Assembly: GCA_022695795.1 (NCBI GenBank)
Contig: MU404207.1
Coordinates: 1-64,000, forward strand
Source: Biscogniauxia marginata
Lineage: Eukaryota > Ascomycota > Sordariomycetes > Xylariales > Xylariaceae
DNA length: 64,000 bases
Direction: 5' to 3'
The notes below the pieces were generated by a model that was not told the DNA's origin, made no database searches, and worked only from the letters and a program-made list of their open reading frames with translations. Positions within the stretch are counted from its first letter, which is position 1; every line of letters starts with the position of its first letter. The translations under genes and the position numbers were made by a program. This document shows, in pieces, positions 34,501-46,116 of this stretch.

Positions 34501-36069
34501 TATCACCGTAAACTCCCGACCCCAGTATAACGCCGTAGGATTAGGACTGCCCATGACCATGTTCGCCATGACGCGTAGTTCTGTTGGCCAGTCCTCGATT
34601 GGGCCCAGCGGTGTTGACGCCCAGTCTCTGCTGCGAGCAAACCTGATGTGCTCCGGAAGGTCGGAGGACAGGGGGATTCGTGTCCAGTCAAATGACGGCT
34701 GAGGCAAGGATAAGATGGCCTCTGGCGAGAACTCATCGTTAGGGTGTAATAGTATTTGCTCAGTAGCATCGCTACTAACTGCTGCTCGACCTTGATCATC
34801 GGCACCAATGGGGTCAAGACCCGCGAAGTAATCTCTGTCAGGAAGAACGATATCGCTCGGTGTCCTAGGTTGGGCGTTTGGTGTCAATGCGCGGGAGCGC
34901 GACTCGGTACTAGCCTCGCAATCAAGTAAAGGTTCGGGAGACGTACGGGCGATCGAAGCGGCGCTTATGTTCGCACTGACGAAGCGAAACCTATCCCTGA
35001 TGGTAGAACAAGTCCAGTCAACGCCACCATAATGAAAGGACGGCAGGAAAACGTCTAGCCCATCCACATTTCCGCCAGCATTATTCACCCATGTTTTAAA
35101 GTGTTCAAACTCGACCTTTGCATGTAGATTGTCTTGGAGCTCCTCGAAAATTAGATGGCGAATCGCATTGGATACATGAAGCGCGGGGTTCGCATACAAG
35201 ACGGCAAACGGGCCAGGCACTGTGTTAACGGGGTTCGAGCTATCAACAACAAACGTCGGACGGTCATCCCGTTCCAACAGTTCTAAGATACCAACGCTTT
35301 GAAGGGCTTGCAGCCCCGCGCTAGAGACTTGAGCGTCGGGACTCCGAGTCGGATTCGCCTCAACCGAAGACCAGCTCCCTGGGGTGCTCGAAGATCTTGC
35401 GGGGCTAGTCGAGTTAACGGTGCCGCGCGCAAGCTTCAGAGTTGTCACCTCAGTGGCATCCCGGACATTCTTCAACATGGTCGTCGCCTCGGTCCCAGAG
35501 AAGCTGGGCGGGCGGGCGATCAGAGCCCTCTGCTTGTGTGAGAAGAACAGCGGGGAGGTGAGACCGTCGACCAGCTTACGGGGCAACGCCGGCTTAGTGA
35601 AGGTAGTGAGATCAATGCTACCTGGTGGCGTAAGTCGGACGCGCTGTTTCTTTAATGACGGCTCACTGCTCCCCTGACCATCGGTGCCGTCGTCCGAGGA
35701 CCTCTTCGTCTGGACTGAGGTCGTGTGTTGAAACAGTTGCACGGCGGCCGCCTCTGCCCTGGACTTCGCGCTGGGGCCGGCTGCCAAATGCGCTGGTATA
35801 TCCTCGAGAATGGGCGTCTGGGTGGCAGGGGCGACGGCTGTCATAGCATGGCGACCGATCTCCGCCGAGTAGTGTGCTATTGCGTGGTTGACAGGTGCAG
35901 TTGTATCGTTAGCGAGCATGTGTTGGTGCGGTCTAATCACCGGCGCAAAGGAAGCGGAGGCGGCGTGCGCAGGATGCTCGAATCGGGGGTTGTCGTAGAG
36001 GGCTGAAGTCGGGCCGTCCCCCGAATTGGTTGGGCGATAAAGCTCGTCTTGGTTGGTTTCTAGAGTCAT
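31572..36069 (-). CDS. hybrid histidine kinase (PAS/GAF/HisKA/HATPase/REC)
   Basis: Two-component sensor kinase that autophosphorylates on histidine, passes the phosphate to its own receiver, then to an HPt protein. It is 1475 aa: exon 1 36069-31747 and exon 2 31676-31572, with a 70-nt intron (GTAAGA/CTAAG). The first about 400 residues are largely unstructured-looking. A PAS-like domain follows at about 470-620 (DWASTPLGPIEDWP...YNEAYVAMAG), then a GAF-like region (about 640-810) and a second PAS (about 855-970). The H-box is SHEMRNPLSAI with His997. The ATPase has INLMTNAIKF (N box), DTGRGLDEHE (G1) and GGSGLGLFI (G2). The receiver has LIVEDN, phosphoacceptor Asp1391 in LMDLEMPVMDG and VTAYA; its conserved Lys (SKPF) is encoded only by the 35-codon last exon. 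No membrane span was seen, so it is probably cytosolic. The signal sensed is unknown. Confidence 0.95.
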
Positions 36070-39000
36070 TAAGTGACTTTTTGGCTCTCTTCGTCACGGG
36101 GGATAACCACAACCAAACTCCAATCGCCCCTGTCTTGAGGACCGTCCCAGAGTAGCTAGCGAGAATAGTTGCAGAGGCGAGGATGGTCTAGCCGTGGCCA
36201 TTGACAGGTTCGGCCAACGGACATGTGACGCTGGAGTAGAGTATTGCGAGGGCGGCTCTCCCAGCGAAGCATCAAGAACAGGAACTAGAGACGGATAGGG
36301 GATAATGCGGGTGGCATAGGTTGTATAAGCTAGGCAGGCTTGAGCTCTTGCGCCGAACCTCGCGCAACCCGGCTGCTGGAATCCGTCTTCTTTCCGTTTC
36401 TCTTGTGGCTTCTAGAGGAACACCCCTTCGTAACTCGCAACTACGGCTCGGCGGTGGTGAAGATATGAATAGAGAGGGACGAGGTAAGCACAAAGCTACA
36501 GTAAATAAGCACTGGTTACCTAGTGTTGCTGCAGCAGAGCAAATGTGGAAAAGGCGGTAGGGACTCGGTACGTCTCTGGGTTCTGGCTGTGCGTCTGTAT
36601 TTGCTTGTGCTTGTGCTTGTGCTTGAGCTTGTCGAGATCGAGGATGTAGGTATGTAGTATCGACAGGGTTACAAGCAGGGTTGGCAAGCTGCACAATGCG
36701 TAGTCCGTACGTATGTGGTAGTGCTGCTACAGTATGCAGGCGTGGTGGTTTAATATGGACAAGATCGGTAGCGCAGGTGGTCATGAAGACAGGATAAAAA
36801 TGGCAGAAGACGAGAAGAGAAATCTAAGAATGGACGGAAAGATGGATCGATCGCCTCCTAAGCGAAACTAGTGCAGTGGTTCGAAAAGGCTGGCGGTTTG
36901 ATGTAGTGCAGTAGAGCGTAGAGCGTAAAGCGTAAAGCGTAAAGCATAATTGAATCAAGCAGTCGAGGACGGTGGGCAACGATGGAGGATAAGAGATGGC
37001 AGCCCCGGTTGAAATTGGGGATGCAAGGGTCTAACCTACCTAGTGATATTCGCGTTCCAGGCCCCCCTCAAGCGCCCCCCATGTAAGCCCCATATCCCCT
37101 GTAAATGTGGTTCGAACTCCAGCGCTGCGGGTAACAGATTGGGGAAAGTCTTCGTGAAGATCTCGCGGTATGTACGGACTTTGCTGCTGGCTGATCACTT
37201 AAACCACACTCGGCTTTTAAGAATTCCGTATGGTGGTTAGCGCCAAGCGGTCCTACTACATGCACTAACTACTTAGAACTTGTTCTTTCCTTTTTTTTTT
37301 CTTTTTTTTTTTCTTCTTCTTTTTTTTCTTTCTTTTTTTGCTTTTTCTGCTTAGCCGCTTATAGAGCCTTTTGGCGTGGCTACGCCCGCCGAAGCCTCCC
37401 CGCCCGCTACTTATCCCCGCCTAAGGTCCGGTATTTACCACTCCAAACTTGGTCAGTGGGTTGTGACCAGCCAACTTTGACCGTAATTTAAAAGACTCGA
37501 AGCAGCTGATAATATAGGTGGGCCTATACTGATATTGAATTTTCCAAAAAGACCAAATATACCTAGGTAGGTAGTGTGTATTTATATATGGGTAGATGTG
37601 GGTATTTGCCGTGTTAATACTAGTTTAGTGTAGACATGCGTTTCGCAAGGCAGGTTTATAGAGTTATAGGTTACAATCTAAGTGCCCCAAGCTTAGTTGA
37701 AACATGACCACATGTTGTGTAGTGGACATGAATCTTACTTACGTATTCACTTAGTGGGGACGCCAATTGCGTCGCACTTCTCGGGACCATTGGAATTCAC
37801 TTGGAGATTTTGCTCTGTCTTCAGTTTAAGAATAACGCCATCTCCCGGGAGCACATACACATGCATATATCAGCGTTATGACCAGCATCCGACCGAGGAA
37901 GACGGATGACGGCACATACTCTCCACATGCTGGCCGTATCATGGATGCATGCATGACAGTCAACGACGACAATCCTGAATCAAGCCAAGTAAGTCGGCGC
38001 TACATTAAACCAAGTAGCCACCCTGACTTATAACCTCGAGGGTATTTTAATACTCGTATGCTACTGGTCCGGTTGTGTAAGGCAAGGTCCTCCCCCAGCA
38101 CGTACTCTGATATCTATCTCAGCTGTGGTAGGCTTCACTTCAAGCCATTAACGATAAAACTGAGCCTAGTTTAGCATTTCCATACTAAACATTAGCAGTT
38201 GTTAGAAAAGCATTGTCGGGATTCTTAGTCCTTCCCGGCAACGAATTAAGTTAGCAAGTCTAAAAGTCTAGGTTACGCCGCTAGCCTTGAGCCTCTTTGG
38301 CAAATGCCGAGCTCGAACGGGCCAAATACCACCTGACAAATGAACAAGATTTGTCGGGGCCATGACTGTTTTTCGAGAAATAGAGAACAAAAACACAAAG
38401 TGGGAATTTCCATTACCGTAGTTGTATACCCTACTAATAACCTTCAGGTTCTATAGTGGTCCTCGTAACTTCGGACTAGGCGGTACGTAAGACCAAAATA
38501 AGAAAAAATACCTAAACTTACTAAAAGGCTGGGTCCCCGTTACTCTGACCACATATCGCCGACGGCTTTCAAGAGGGGAACTTACAATGCCCGGCTGTAC
38601 CTCGGATTAGGAACTTACTAGCCACCCCCCTGAAATCGAACTCCATCCCATTCCGCCATAGCATTTAGGGGAATTCCCATCCCTCCAAAGTCGGACAAGC
38701 CGTTTCGTAGTGTAAACTAGAATAAGTCACTAACCCAGTTCCACTTCCCCTCTTCTTCCAAGTGGGTTGATATTTTGGCAATCAGATCAGAGCCTCGAGT
38801 TGTGCCTAGGTATAAGACTCGCCGGGAAATTACACTATATGGGTAGATCCGCTCTGCACTTACGAAGACGGCGGGCGGGGAGCTGTTCCCCTGATTCCCT
38901 TATGAGGCATTCTAGGCCCAAAGAGGCCGTGTGACGGGTCACTGACGATCCTGGAAATCTAGATCGGTCCAATTCACACAAGGCGCGAGACCGGCGATTT

Positions 39001-41120
39001 TCCCGTTGGACGCCGTGGTTATGCAGGCCACCTCTCTCTGTCTCTCGTTAAGGACACCGACGGAGGAGATCGTCGATCTGCTAAGCCCTGGGTCGGGTCG
39101 CTGCGAAGATCTGGTCGAAAGAAGGAGAATGCGCAGGCTGGCCACGCTGACAAGCAACCACCAGAGCACGTGTATACGCCTATGTGCTGCGAGGCTTCAC
39201 ACAAGCCATCTTAGTTAGGCATTCACTCCCGACGTCCCGGCTGTTTTACTACCACGCGCTATCACATGGGTTATTATTATTATTCTCCTTCTTTTTCTTT
39301 TCTTATCTATCATTTCTACCTCCTTCCCCTCTCCCCTTTTATATTTAAGTAGGTAGGTAGGTAAACTATAAACACATAAGCACATACGCTACATACATAC
39401 ATACCGACACTTACACTGATATCACAGTACAAAATATTCTGCGATTCACTGTGATATACTTGATGGGCCGTACGAAGTACAAAAAAAGCACGGTACAACA
39501 GGGAGGAGTTCCCTATTGGGCCGGGATGTTCCATACCATCTTACGGGTTTAACGCGAGGATATAAGCATTCAAACGACGGCACGAGTTGCCAAGATGCGA
39601 TCTGTCATCATCCCGCTCGAAGACATGCATTTTGATTTGCCATGACCGTGGGTCGGGGAATATTTATTCAACTTCACCAGTCGCGTTGCGCAGCAAAATG
39701 TTCTGGGATTCTCTTCTACCTATTCAAACTGCCAGCACCCATCCATAATTGAATAAGTACCGAGGTATATGTATACCCTCCAACTGGACGGGTGCATCCA
39801 GCCATGCGAGCACATGTTGCTGTAGAAGAGGAGAGAAAAAGGAAGAAAAAAAAGGAAAGAGATCACATGATAGTTAAACTAGTTGGATCCGGTCACCAAC
39901 TCGGTATGGTTTCTATCACATATCACACGTACACTACCTCACCCTTGACCCGCGGATCTTATCTCTAACGATTAGATATTTTTACTTCTTTGCGATTTAT
40001 CAATAATACTACCATATTAGTTTTTGTCAACTGTAGGACATCCTTGATCAACTATGTAGATGACTGATGGCATAGGTAGGTATCTATACTCACGAAGTTT
40101 CCACCACAACAACTTATATTCACACTCACCCTAGCTCTAGCCTCATGATACATACTACCTAAACTACGGTATATATCACCTAAACTACACTATACATCAA
40201 AGTGTCAATAGTTATGGGGACCTCGTATCTCTGTTTATCATTACCTACTTCTAGCCACAAGGATTTATACATCGCTTAAAGTATACACGTTTAGTATCAG
40301 ACAAGGCTGTATTCGTTAGGCAAAGACGAAACAAAAATATCTACACATTGACTGTTCTTAATTTGTCTTGGGAAGGCTGGCAAGCTGACGGCCTCCAAAA
40401 AGCCCCCACGATTCAAAACTAGAGTTACTATAGGCATTTAACAGGCCAATGGGAACCCTGCTTTGAGATGCTCTTCACATGGCGTCCCGCCAGCTCATTG
40501 GTCAAACTCTCAATTGATAGGCAAGCCGTGGAGCCAATCCCGACGAGCGACGCTCCCTTTGCCCAGAAATCCGACGTGCGAAGCGCCCACTCACGAACCA
40601 CGAGCCGGCGCTTACACCCTCCCTGACACCGCCGTCGGCCTCTCTCATTGGTCTCGGTCGCACATATCACCAATGCAACCTGTGATTGACCTGCAGCCGC
40701 CTTGCGGGCTCTTGGTCATTGGCACCCGCCCCATTCCTTAAGAATGCCAGGCCGGCCGACTACCAAGAGTGCTCCCAACCTCGATTCGATCCCCTTTTCG
40801 ACTTCGGCGTAAGCTTCACCCAGAGAAGATAGCCTCCTTCTACACCGCGAAGTTTGCGATCGACGCCCCGTCACTTAAGGTATTCCGATGTGAAATCACC
40901 GCTGCTGGCCGGCGACATTAGTACACCGGGGAAAGTCGTATAGGATTCCGACTTTTTTTTTTTTTTGGGGTGGGCTTTTTTTGGGAGACGTATTCCCGTC
41001 ACTCCCGGCGCGCCCCCGCGCAAAGCGAAAGGAATTGCCGCGAGAGAAGTCTTCGAACTTTTTACTTCCTTGCGCTCATAACCGATCCTGCCGAGCCACG
41101 GCCGGGCTTGCTTCTTCATC
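36070..41120. other. long intergenic region, no supported gene
   Basis: About 36070-37000 is probably leader and promoter of the histidine kinase. It contains a CTTGTG hexamer run at about 36603-36631 and a short GTAAAGC run near 36915-36945. A pyrimidine-rich T tract lies at about 37287-37340. From 37.4 to 40.4 kb I see only short frames, most lacking an ATG, with no recognisable motif. The last 700 bp before 41121 holds the CCAAT cluster and a T run at about 40951-40966. Confidence 0.55.
40446..40722. promoter_or_regulatory. cluster of six CCAAT boxes
   Basis: CCAAT or its complement ATTGG occurs at 40446-40450, 40497-40501, 40534-40538, 40647-40651, 40670-40674 and 40718-40722, mixed in orientation. 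CCAAT is the site of the fungal Hap (HapB/C/E, NF-Y) complex. The cluster sits 400-675 bp upstream of the membrane-protein start at 41121, in a GC-richer patch, so it is probably a promoter or upstream activating region of that gene. Confidence 0.6.
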
Positions 41121-42105
41121 ATGGCCTACAGAACTCTACACCGCGAATGGAGGTCGACGAGGGCGATGTACATCATGATGATTGCGGAGCTCCTCGCTAC
41201 GGTTGCAGTGTTGGTCCTGTTTGGCATCGCGCAGCCAGACTTGTACCGGACGAAACTATGGCGAGCCGGTCACGAACTTGGCTTTAACTCGAGCCCGAAT
41301 GTCATCCTCTACGCATACGCTAACTATGAGCCGATGCCGAACATCCCCTTTGTGTGGACGCTAGCGTGAGTGAACTTCGGTGCGGTAGATGATGTATGCG
41401 TGAGCCAGGGCTAACGCCGGGGCAGATTAACCAACTTCAATGTCGCCATATCCGTCATCAGCCTCTTCTTCCTTCTCACCAAGCTGATATCGTTCATCAT
41501 GCACGTCTGGTACCCGATCGTCGCACTGGCCTTCAACGTCGCGCTCGTCGCATTGTACACCACGAGCGTGTACGGCCAGGCAGGCCCGGACTACCTGGAC
41601 CCTAACTATCCGAGCCCCGTGGCCTGGTACATCGCCAAGCCGTGCACCGTTGCGGCCAACCAGAGCGTGCAGAAGAACTGTACGTTGGCGAAGGGTACTT
41701 TTGCCGCGACGGTCATCATGCTGTGAGTTTCCCCCCAGCGGCATCCAGCCAATCAATGATATTATCTCCTCCCCCCCGCCTCCCCTTTTCATATTTCCCT
41801 CTAGAGCCATCGTCCTGATGAGCCATCGTCCTGATGATTCTCCCAGCACGATCACCTTGGTCAACCTCGGCCTGAACATCTGGGCCATGCTGCCCACCGA
41901 GGCCGACAAGCGGGACGCGGACTACGAGGACGGCGGCTCGGACTCGGACGCGTCGCCCAAGACGAAGAACAACGTCAGGGACGTCTCGTGGGAGATGCAG
42001 AGCATCCCGCAGACCCCGCGCACGGGCACCGTGCCCTTCACGCCGCGGACGATGGCGTTTAATACGCTCGAGAGAAAACTGCCGCTGCGCCAACAGTACG
42101 CTTGA
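41121..42105 (+). CDS. four-TM MARVEL-like membrane protein
   Basis: Predicted integral membrane protein, 266 aa, exons 41121-41365, 41426-41722 and 41847-42105. Donors are GTGAGT twice; acceptors are GGCAG and CCCAG. Four hydrophobic segments are visible: IMMIAELLATVAVLVLFGIA, VAISVISLFFLLTKLISFIM, WYPIVALAFNVALVALYTT, and ATVIMLTITLVNLGLNIWAM. The loop between TM3 and TM4 has paired cysteines (KPCTVAANQSVQKNC). The cytosolic tail is acidic and then ends with TVPFTPRTMAFNTLERKLPL, an arrangement I associate with fungal MARVEL-type proteins of unknown function. An alternative acceptor at 41803-41804 is also in frame and would insert 14 residues inside TM4, so the acceptor at 41846 is preferred. 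Confidence 0.75.
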
Positions 42106-43080
42106 GAAAGTGAGAGAGAATTCTGTGAAAGAGGAAAGAACGGAGAGAGAAAGAGAAGTTTCCTTGGGAAGTTTTATTTATTTATGTTGAATTGCTGGGA
42201 TGGGAAGGGAATGCTTGAGATGGGAAGGACGGAAGGACAGCAGGACAGGATACCCCGAATGGAGAAGAAGAAGGAACAAAATCCACCAAACCCATCATCA
42301 TTTTCAGGAATTTGTTTCGGATTTGGAGACCTGCTCGGTGTTATGGTGCAGACGAGGGAAATTCCTCTTGGAGAAGTTACGACACCCGTATTTTGGACGT
42401 ATTTGCATTTGTGTATATATAAAAGGTACCCAAGAGATAATTTTTTCCCACCTAGGGGGGAAAGGAAAGTAGGGGGGAGTAGGTCAGGGCCCCTTTTTCA
42501 CGTTGTGTACGTGTATAAAACATCCATTTATTTACTAGCGCAGTATTGGCTTGTCTACATAGGCAATTGATGAATCACGGTACGATGGTGGTATTCTGAT
42601 CTAGGGGGTCATCTGCCGGATTGTAAATGCAGTGCTTTACCCCTTTTCCATCCTTTCGCCTCTTGGCGTAAGTCTTGACGAGTCTGCTATACGTGCGGGA
42701 TGAATAAAGGGGGTTCCGAGTGTCAACTTATTGCTGTTCCTATGTTAGGTTCTACTTTTATGCATTTATTAAACATATCGAGTTCCTATTGACAAACCAT
42801 ACTAGGGAAACATACTATTTTCCCGATCAGATCACACTACCGCCTTCCTATCCGGTCAAGTAAAAGCCTTTTATCGACCTCGTCTTGAGGAGAGATTATC
42901 CTTCTTCACCTAATCCTCACCAACCACGGCCGCAGGCACGGGCGTATATACCACATCAATGACAAAACGATTACCCTCACCTCATATCTCCGTCCTATTC
43001 AATATCTTTTCATCCCATAGCTACCCAACCCCCCTTTTACCCCTATCATCCATCTCAGGTATCTACCTACCTTCCTAATC
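42106..43080. other. intergenic between convergent genes
   Basis: 3' flank of the MARVEL-like gene and the GH79 gene. No coding signal was recognised. The 42184-42570 frame is low-complexity and unconvincing. Confidence 0.6.
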
Positions 43081-44827
43081 TTACCCCAACGCCCCAAAAT
43101 CCAACATCACAGCCTCCGAATCCGGGACCCCGACCTCGACGAACCCCTCGCGCACCTCGGCCCTCTCGCCCGTCGTCACGTTGCCCAGCCGCACGGGCCG
43201 GCCCCCGCCGAGCTCGTAGTCGAAGCTGATCCCATCCCACGTAATCCCCGTCACGGCATCACTCCCGTTCGCGCTCAGCCTGCGCACGAGCGCCGTCCCC
43301 CGCCCGCCCGCCCCGCCGAAGTCGATGCCGTAGTTCCGCACGGGCCTCGGCGGCGGCGCCGTCCCGCCCGTCGTATAGTTATACGCGCGCAGGTTCAGCA
43401 CCATGAGTCGCGCGAGCCTCCCGTCTACGTACGCCGCGTACGCGACGTCGACGTCTTCGTCGACGTCGGCGCTGCTGCTGCTACTCGCGAGCTCGGCGAC
43501 GCGCGCGGGCCCGCGGCCCACGAACGCGGCGACGGCGGCGTCGGCGTAGTACGGGGGCCGGGTGGCGAGGCGCGGGGCGACGGGCTGCCACGACGCGTAC
43601 CGGTACCCGGTGCCGAGGTGGGCGTGGACGCGGGCGACGCCGCGCGCCGCGGCGTGCAGCCGGAAATCGACACCCCACAGCGCGGCGCCGAAGGTGTCGG
43701 ACGTGCCCGCGCGGCCCTCGCGCGAGAGCGAGTTCTCCTCGCCCAGGACGTGGCGGATCGGGGTCCGGGCGCGGGGCGCGATGGCGGCGTACTCGGCGAG
43801 GTGCGCGGCTAGGCTCGCGCGCGTGCGCGTGTGGTTCATAAGCGTGCCTTGGAGGGTCACGCCGGGGGTGTCGGCGCTGGATATGTAGCTGGTAAGAGGG
43901 GAGAGGAGAAGAGTAGCTAGTTAGAATGGGACATTGCTGGTTATGGTTGGGGTTGGAGATGAGGAGAGAGGGAGGGGGGCGTACTTGTGCGAAACGAAGT
44001 ACTTAATGTTCTCGTCCTCGTTGAGACCATCTGCCCAAGCGATAGGGGCTTTCAGGTGAAAATCAGTGCCGGCGAACGAGGGCGCGAGGTACCCGTACGT
44101 GTCGTTGCTGACGAGTTCGGGACAGTGCTCCTGGAGGAGGCGCTTGATGGCCCTTGTTCCATTGAGCCACTCCGCAACATAGTCCGATTCGTTCCACTCG
44201 AGAGACCTGACTGGAGATTGGGCATTTGTGGAAAAAAGGTCAGGCTCGTTCCCGTACTCCCAAAGATAGAGCCTGTCTTTTCCGAGGGCCTTGCAAGCCA
44301 GCGGTACGGTCTGGATGAGGGTATCCCATCGTCTGCTGTCGTTGTTCCCGCCTAGGTTGAAACCGTGCGAAAATTTGACGTCCGGCCATGTGGTGTACGA
44401 CTCGAAGAAGGATGGCCCAATCTCAATGGTAGTGGGATAATCTGCCGACCTTGACAAGTTGTAGGTGCCATTGAGCGCAATTGTAAGATCAGGGTTATAA
44501 ATGGCAAAGTCTTGTGTGTTCCCCCCCACCCTGATGTATGGTTTGGTCCCAGTCAAGTTCCCTATGTTATCTAACAAGTTATTGGAAAACTCGTTCGGAT
44601 GGGACTTATTTCCTAACTCTCAGCTTAGGGTATTGTCACATTATTGGTTGTGAGAGTGAGTAATTACCAGCAAAGTCGGGGAACGACGAGAACTCGATAG
44701 AGTAGCTCACAAACCCATCAAGGGGTTGACTAATGTTGAGAGCCTCTGAAGTTGCACTAACAGTATACGATACTGTTTTTGTTAGTACCGGACTGGCCAG
44801 TGCCAGTAACATGGGGGGAGAGACCAT
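43081..44827 (-). CDS. glycoside hydrolase family 79 (beta-glucuronidase-like)
   Basis: Predicted retaining glycoside hydrolase acting on beta-glucuronides, such as arabinogalactan-protein side chains. It is 531 aa in three exons: 44827-44668, 44612-43985 and 43888-43081. Splicing restores DFAGNKSHPNEFSNNLLDNI and then SHNYISSADTPGVTLQGTLM, both typical of GH79. The acid/base glutamate is E176 in YGNEPD, and the likely nucleophile lies in LGEENS (E313 or E314). The all-beta C-terminal domain ends VMLDFGALG. The N-terminus MVSPPMLLALASPVL is hydrophobic and could be a short signal peptide, although a more upstream exon cannot be excluded. Several N-glycosylation sequons suggest secretion. Exon 3 is far more GC-rich than exons 1-2. 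No pathway partners lie nearby. Confidence 0.9.
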
Positions 44828-45661
44828 GGTTACCCATGTATTATATATCTCGCGTATCTCGATATTCCAGTAGCTTAGGACATCACTGGTGAATTTTGGC
44901 AGAAGTCGCATAGCAAGCCTCCTAGTTATTTCGCATTCGAGGGGAAATCCATATCATTTAGTAGCTAGGGTCTCTAAATACTTACCACGAAGGAGAAAGT
45001 CCAACGTCCGAAATATCATATCATATTTATTCGATCACGGCAGTGTTGTATGCCGCGATTGAATGGGCGATGATTGATCCAACGAGCATCTTTATTGGTG
45101 CTTTCTTTGAGTGCCGGTAAGGGACCAATACGACATCGGGGAATGTTGCCGCATAGCTTGGCCACTCAATAAATTGCCGTATTTGGAGGTGAGGAGAACC
45201 TAGAGAGGGGGTTACTAACTACTGAGGATGGCTGCTACGTGAAAGAACATGTTGAATGTAATGGGAGCCGTCTTAATATGTACCAAGCCCGTGCTGTGTT
45301 ATGAGTGGATGGAGATGAAGGAGACAAGATAGAGATATTTGGGCCCATCAATGTATTATAGAGCTTATTATACTATATATTGAGTATATATGCATGTAGA
45401 ACATATTTTAAACAAAACAAATGAAGAAAGAACACTATAGTCACTTACAGTTTGTTCTTATATTTTGGGGTTTCTATGTCAAAGTTGAGTAAATCTTGAA
45501 GTAAGTAGGTATCGAGGTAGATAATTGTGGTCGAACCCTGAATATGTCCGTTTAGTAAATACTCATGAAAGCTCTTCTCTCGGAGCGAGGTCGGTCGCAT
45601 AAGAGGCAACATTCATTATAAAATAAGATTCTTCACGTCAAAGAAGGGAACAAGAAAGTCG

Positions 45662-45697
<36 letters not shown>

Positions 45698-46116
45698 TAG
45701 GTAAGGTCCTCCTGTCAAAAATGCCCGGGTTTCTGGATGGACTTGCCATGTTGGGATAGCTTTCTCTTTCTGGTCCTAGCTTTATCCAAGGACCCTATCG
45801 ACCCCACCATCTGCCCCTCCAAGAGCCGATGTCGTCAGTCAGTTTTTGGAGTTATCTGCGTAGGGTCGGCAGCCGCGATATAGGCAAGTACGTCAAGACA
45901 ACCTCATCTGTACCTAGTAGGTAGTACTCCCACGATCTATTACACACATTAGGTAAACACCAAATTAAGATTTTATGGCTCCATCGCACTCTAGGCGCTA
46001 TCGTTAGTACCATCTCTAGCCCACATAATTCCCAATTCCTCTTTCAAACCCAGACACATAAATAACACCCTCCCACCCATTTCCCTGTAGGACCTCCCAC
46101 TTAGCCTATTGTCACG
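44828..46116. other. intergenic, divergent promoter region; (ATA)n
   Basis: Between the divergent GH79 and SSADH genes. It holds an (AAT)n/(ATA)n microsatellite at about 45662-45695 and AT-rich patches near 45360-45420. No gene was recognised. Confidence 0.65.

Noticed and set aside
36272..36784. 170-codon minus-strand frame upstream of the histidine kinase
   Set aside because: Contains a QAQAQA microsatellite translation and looks like 5' leader; no domain visible.
38939..39169. Minus-strand 76-codon frame with a hydrophobic N-terminus
   Set aside because: The first codon is GTG rather than ATG, and no upstream exon with a good splice site was seen; the composition alone is not enough.
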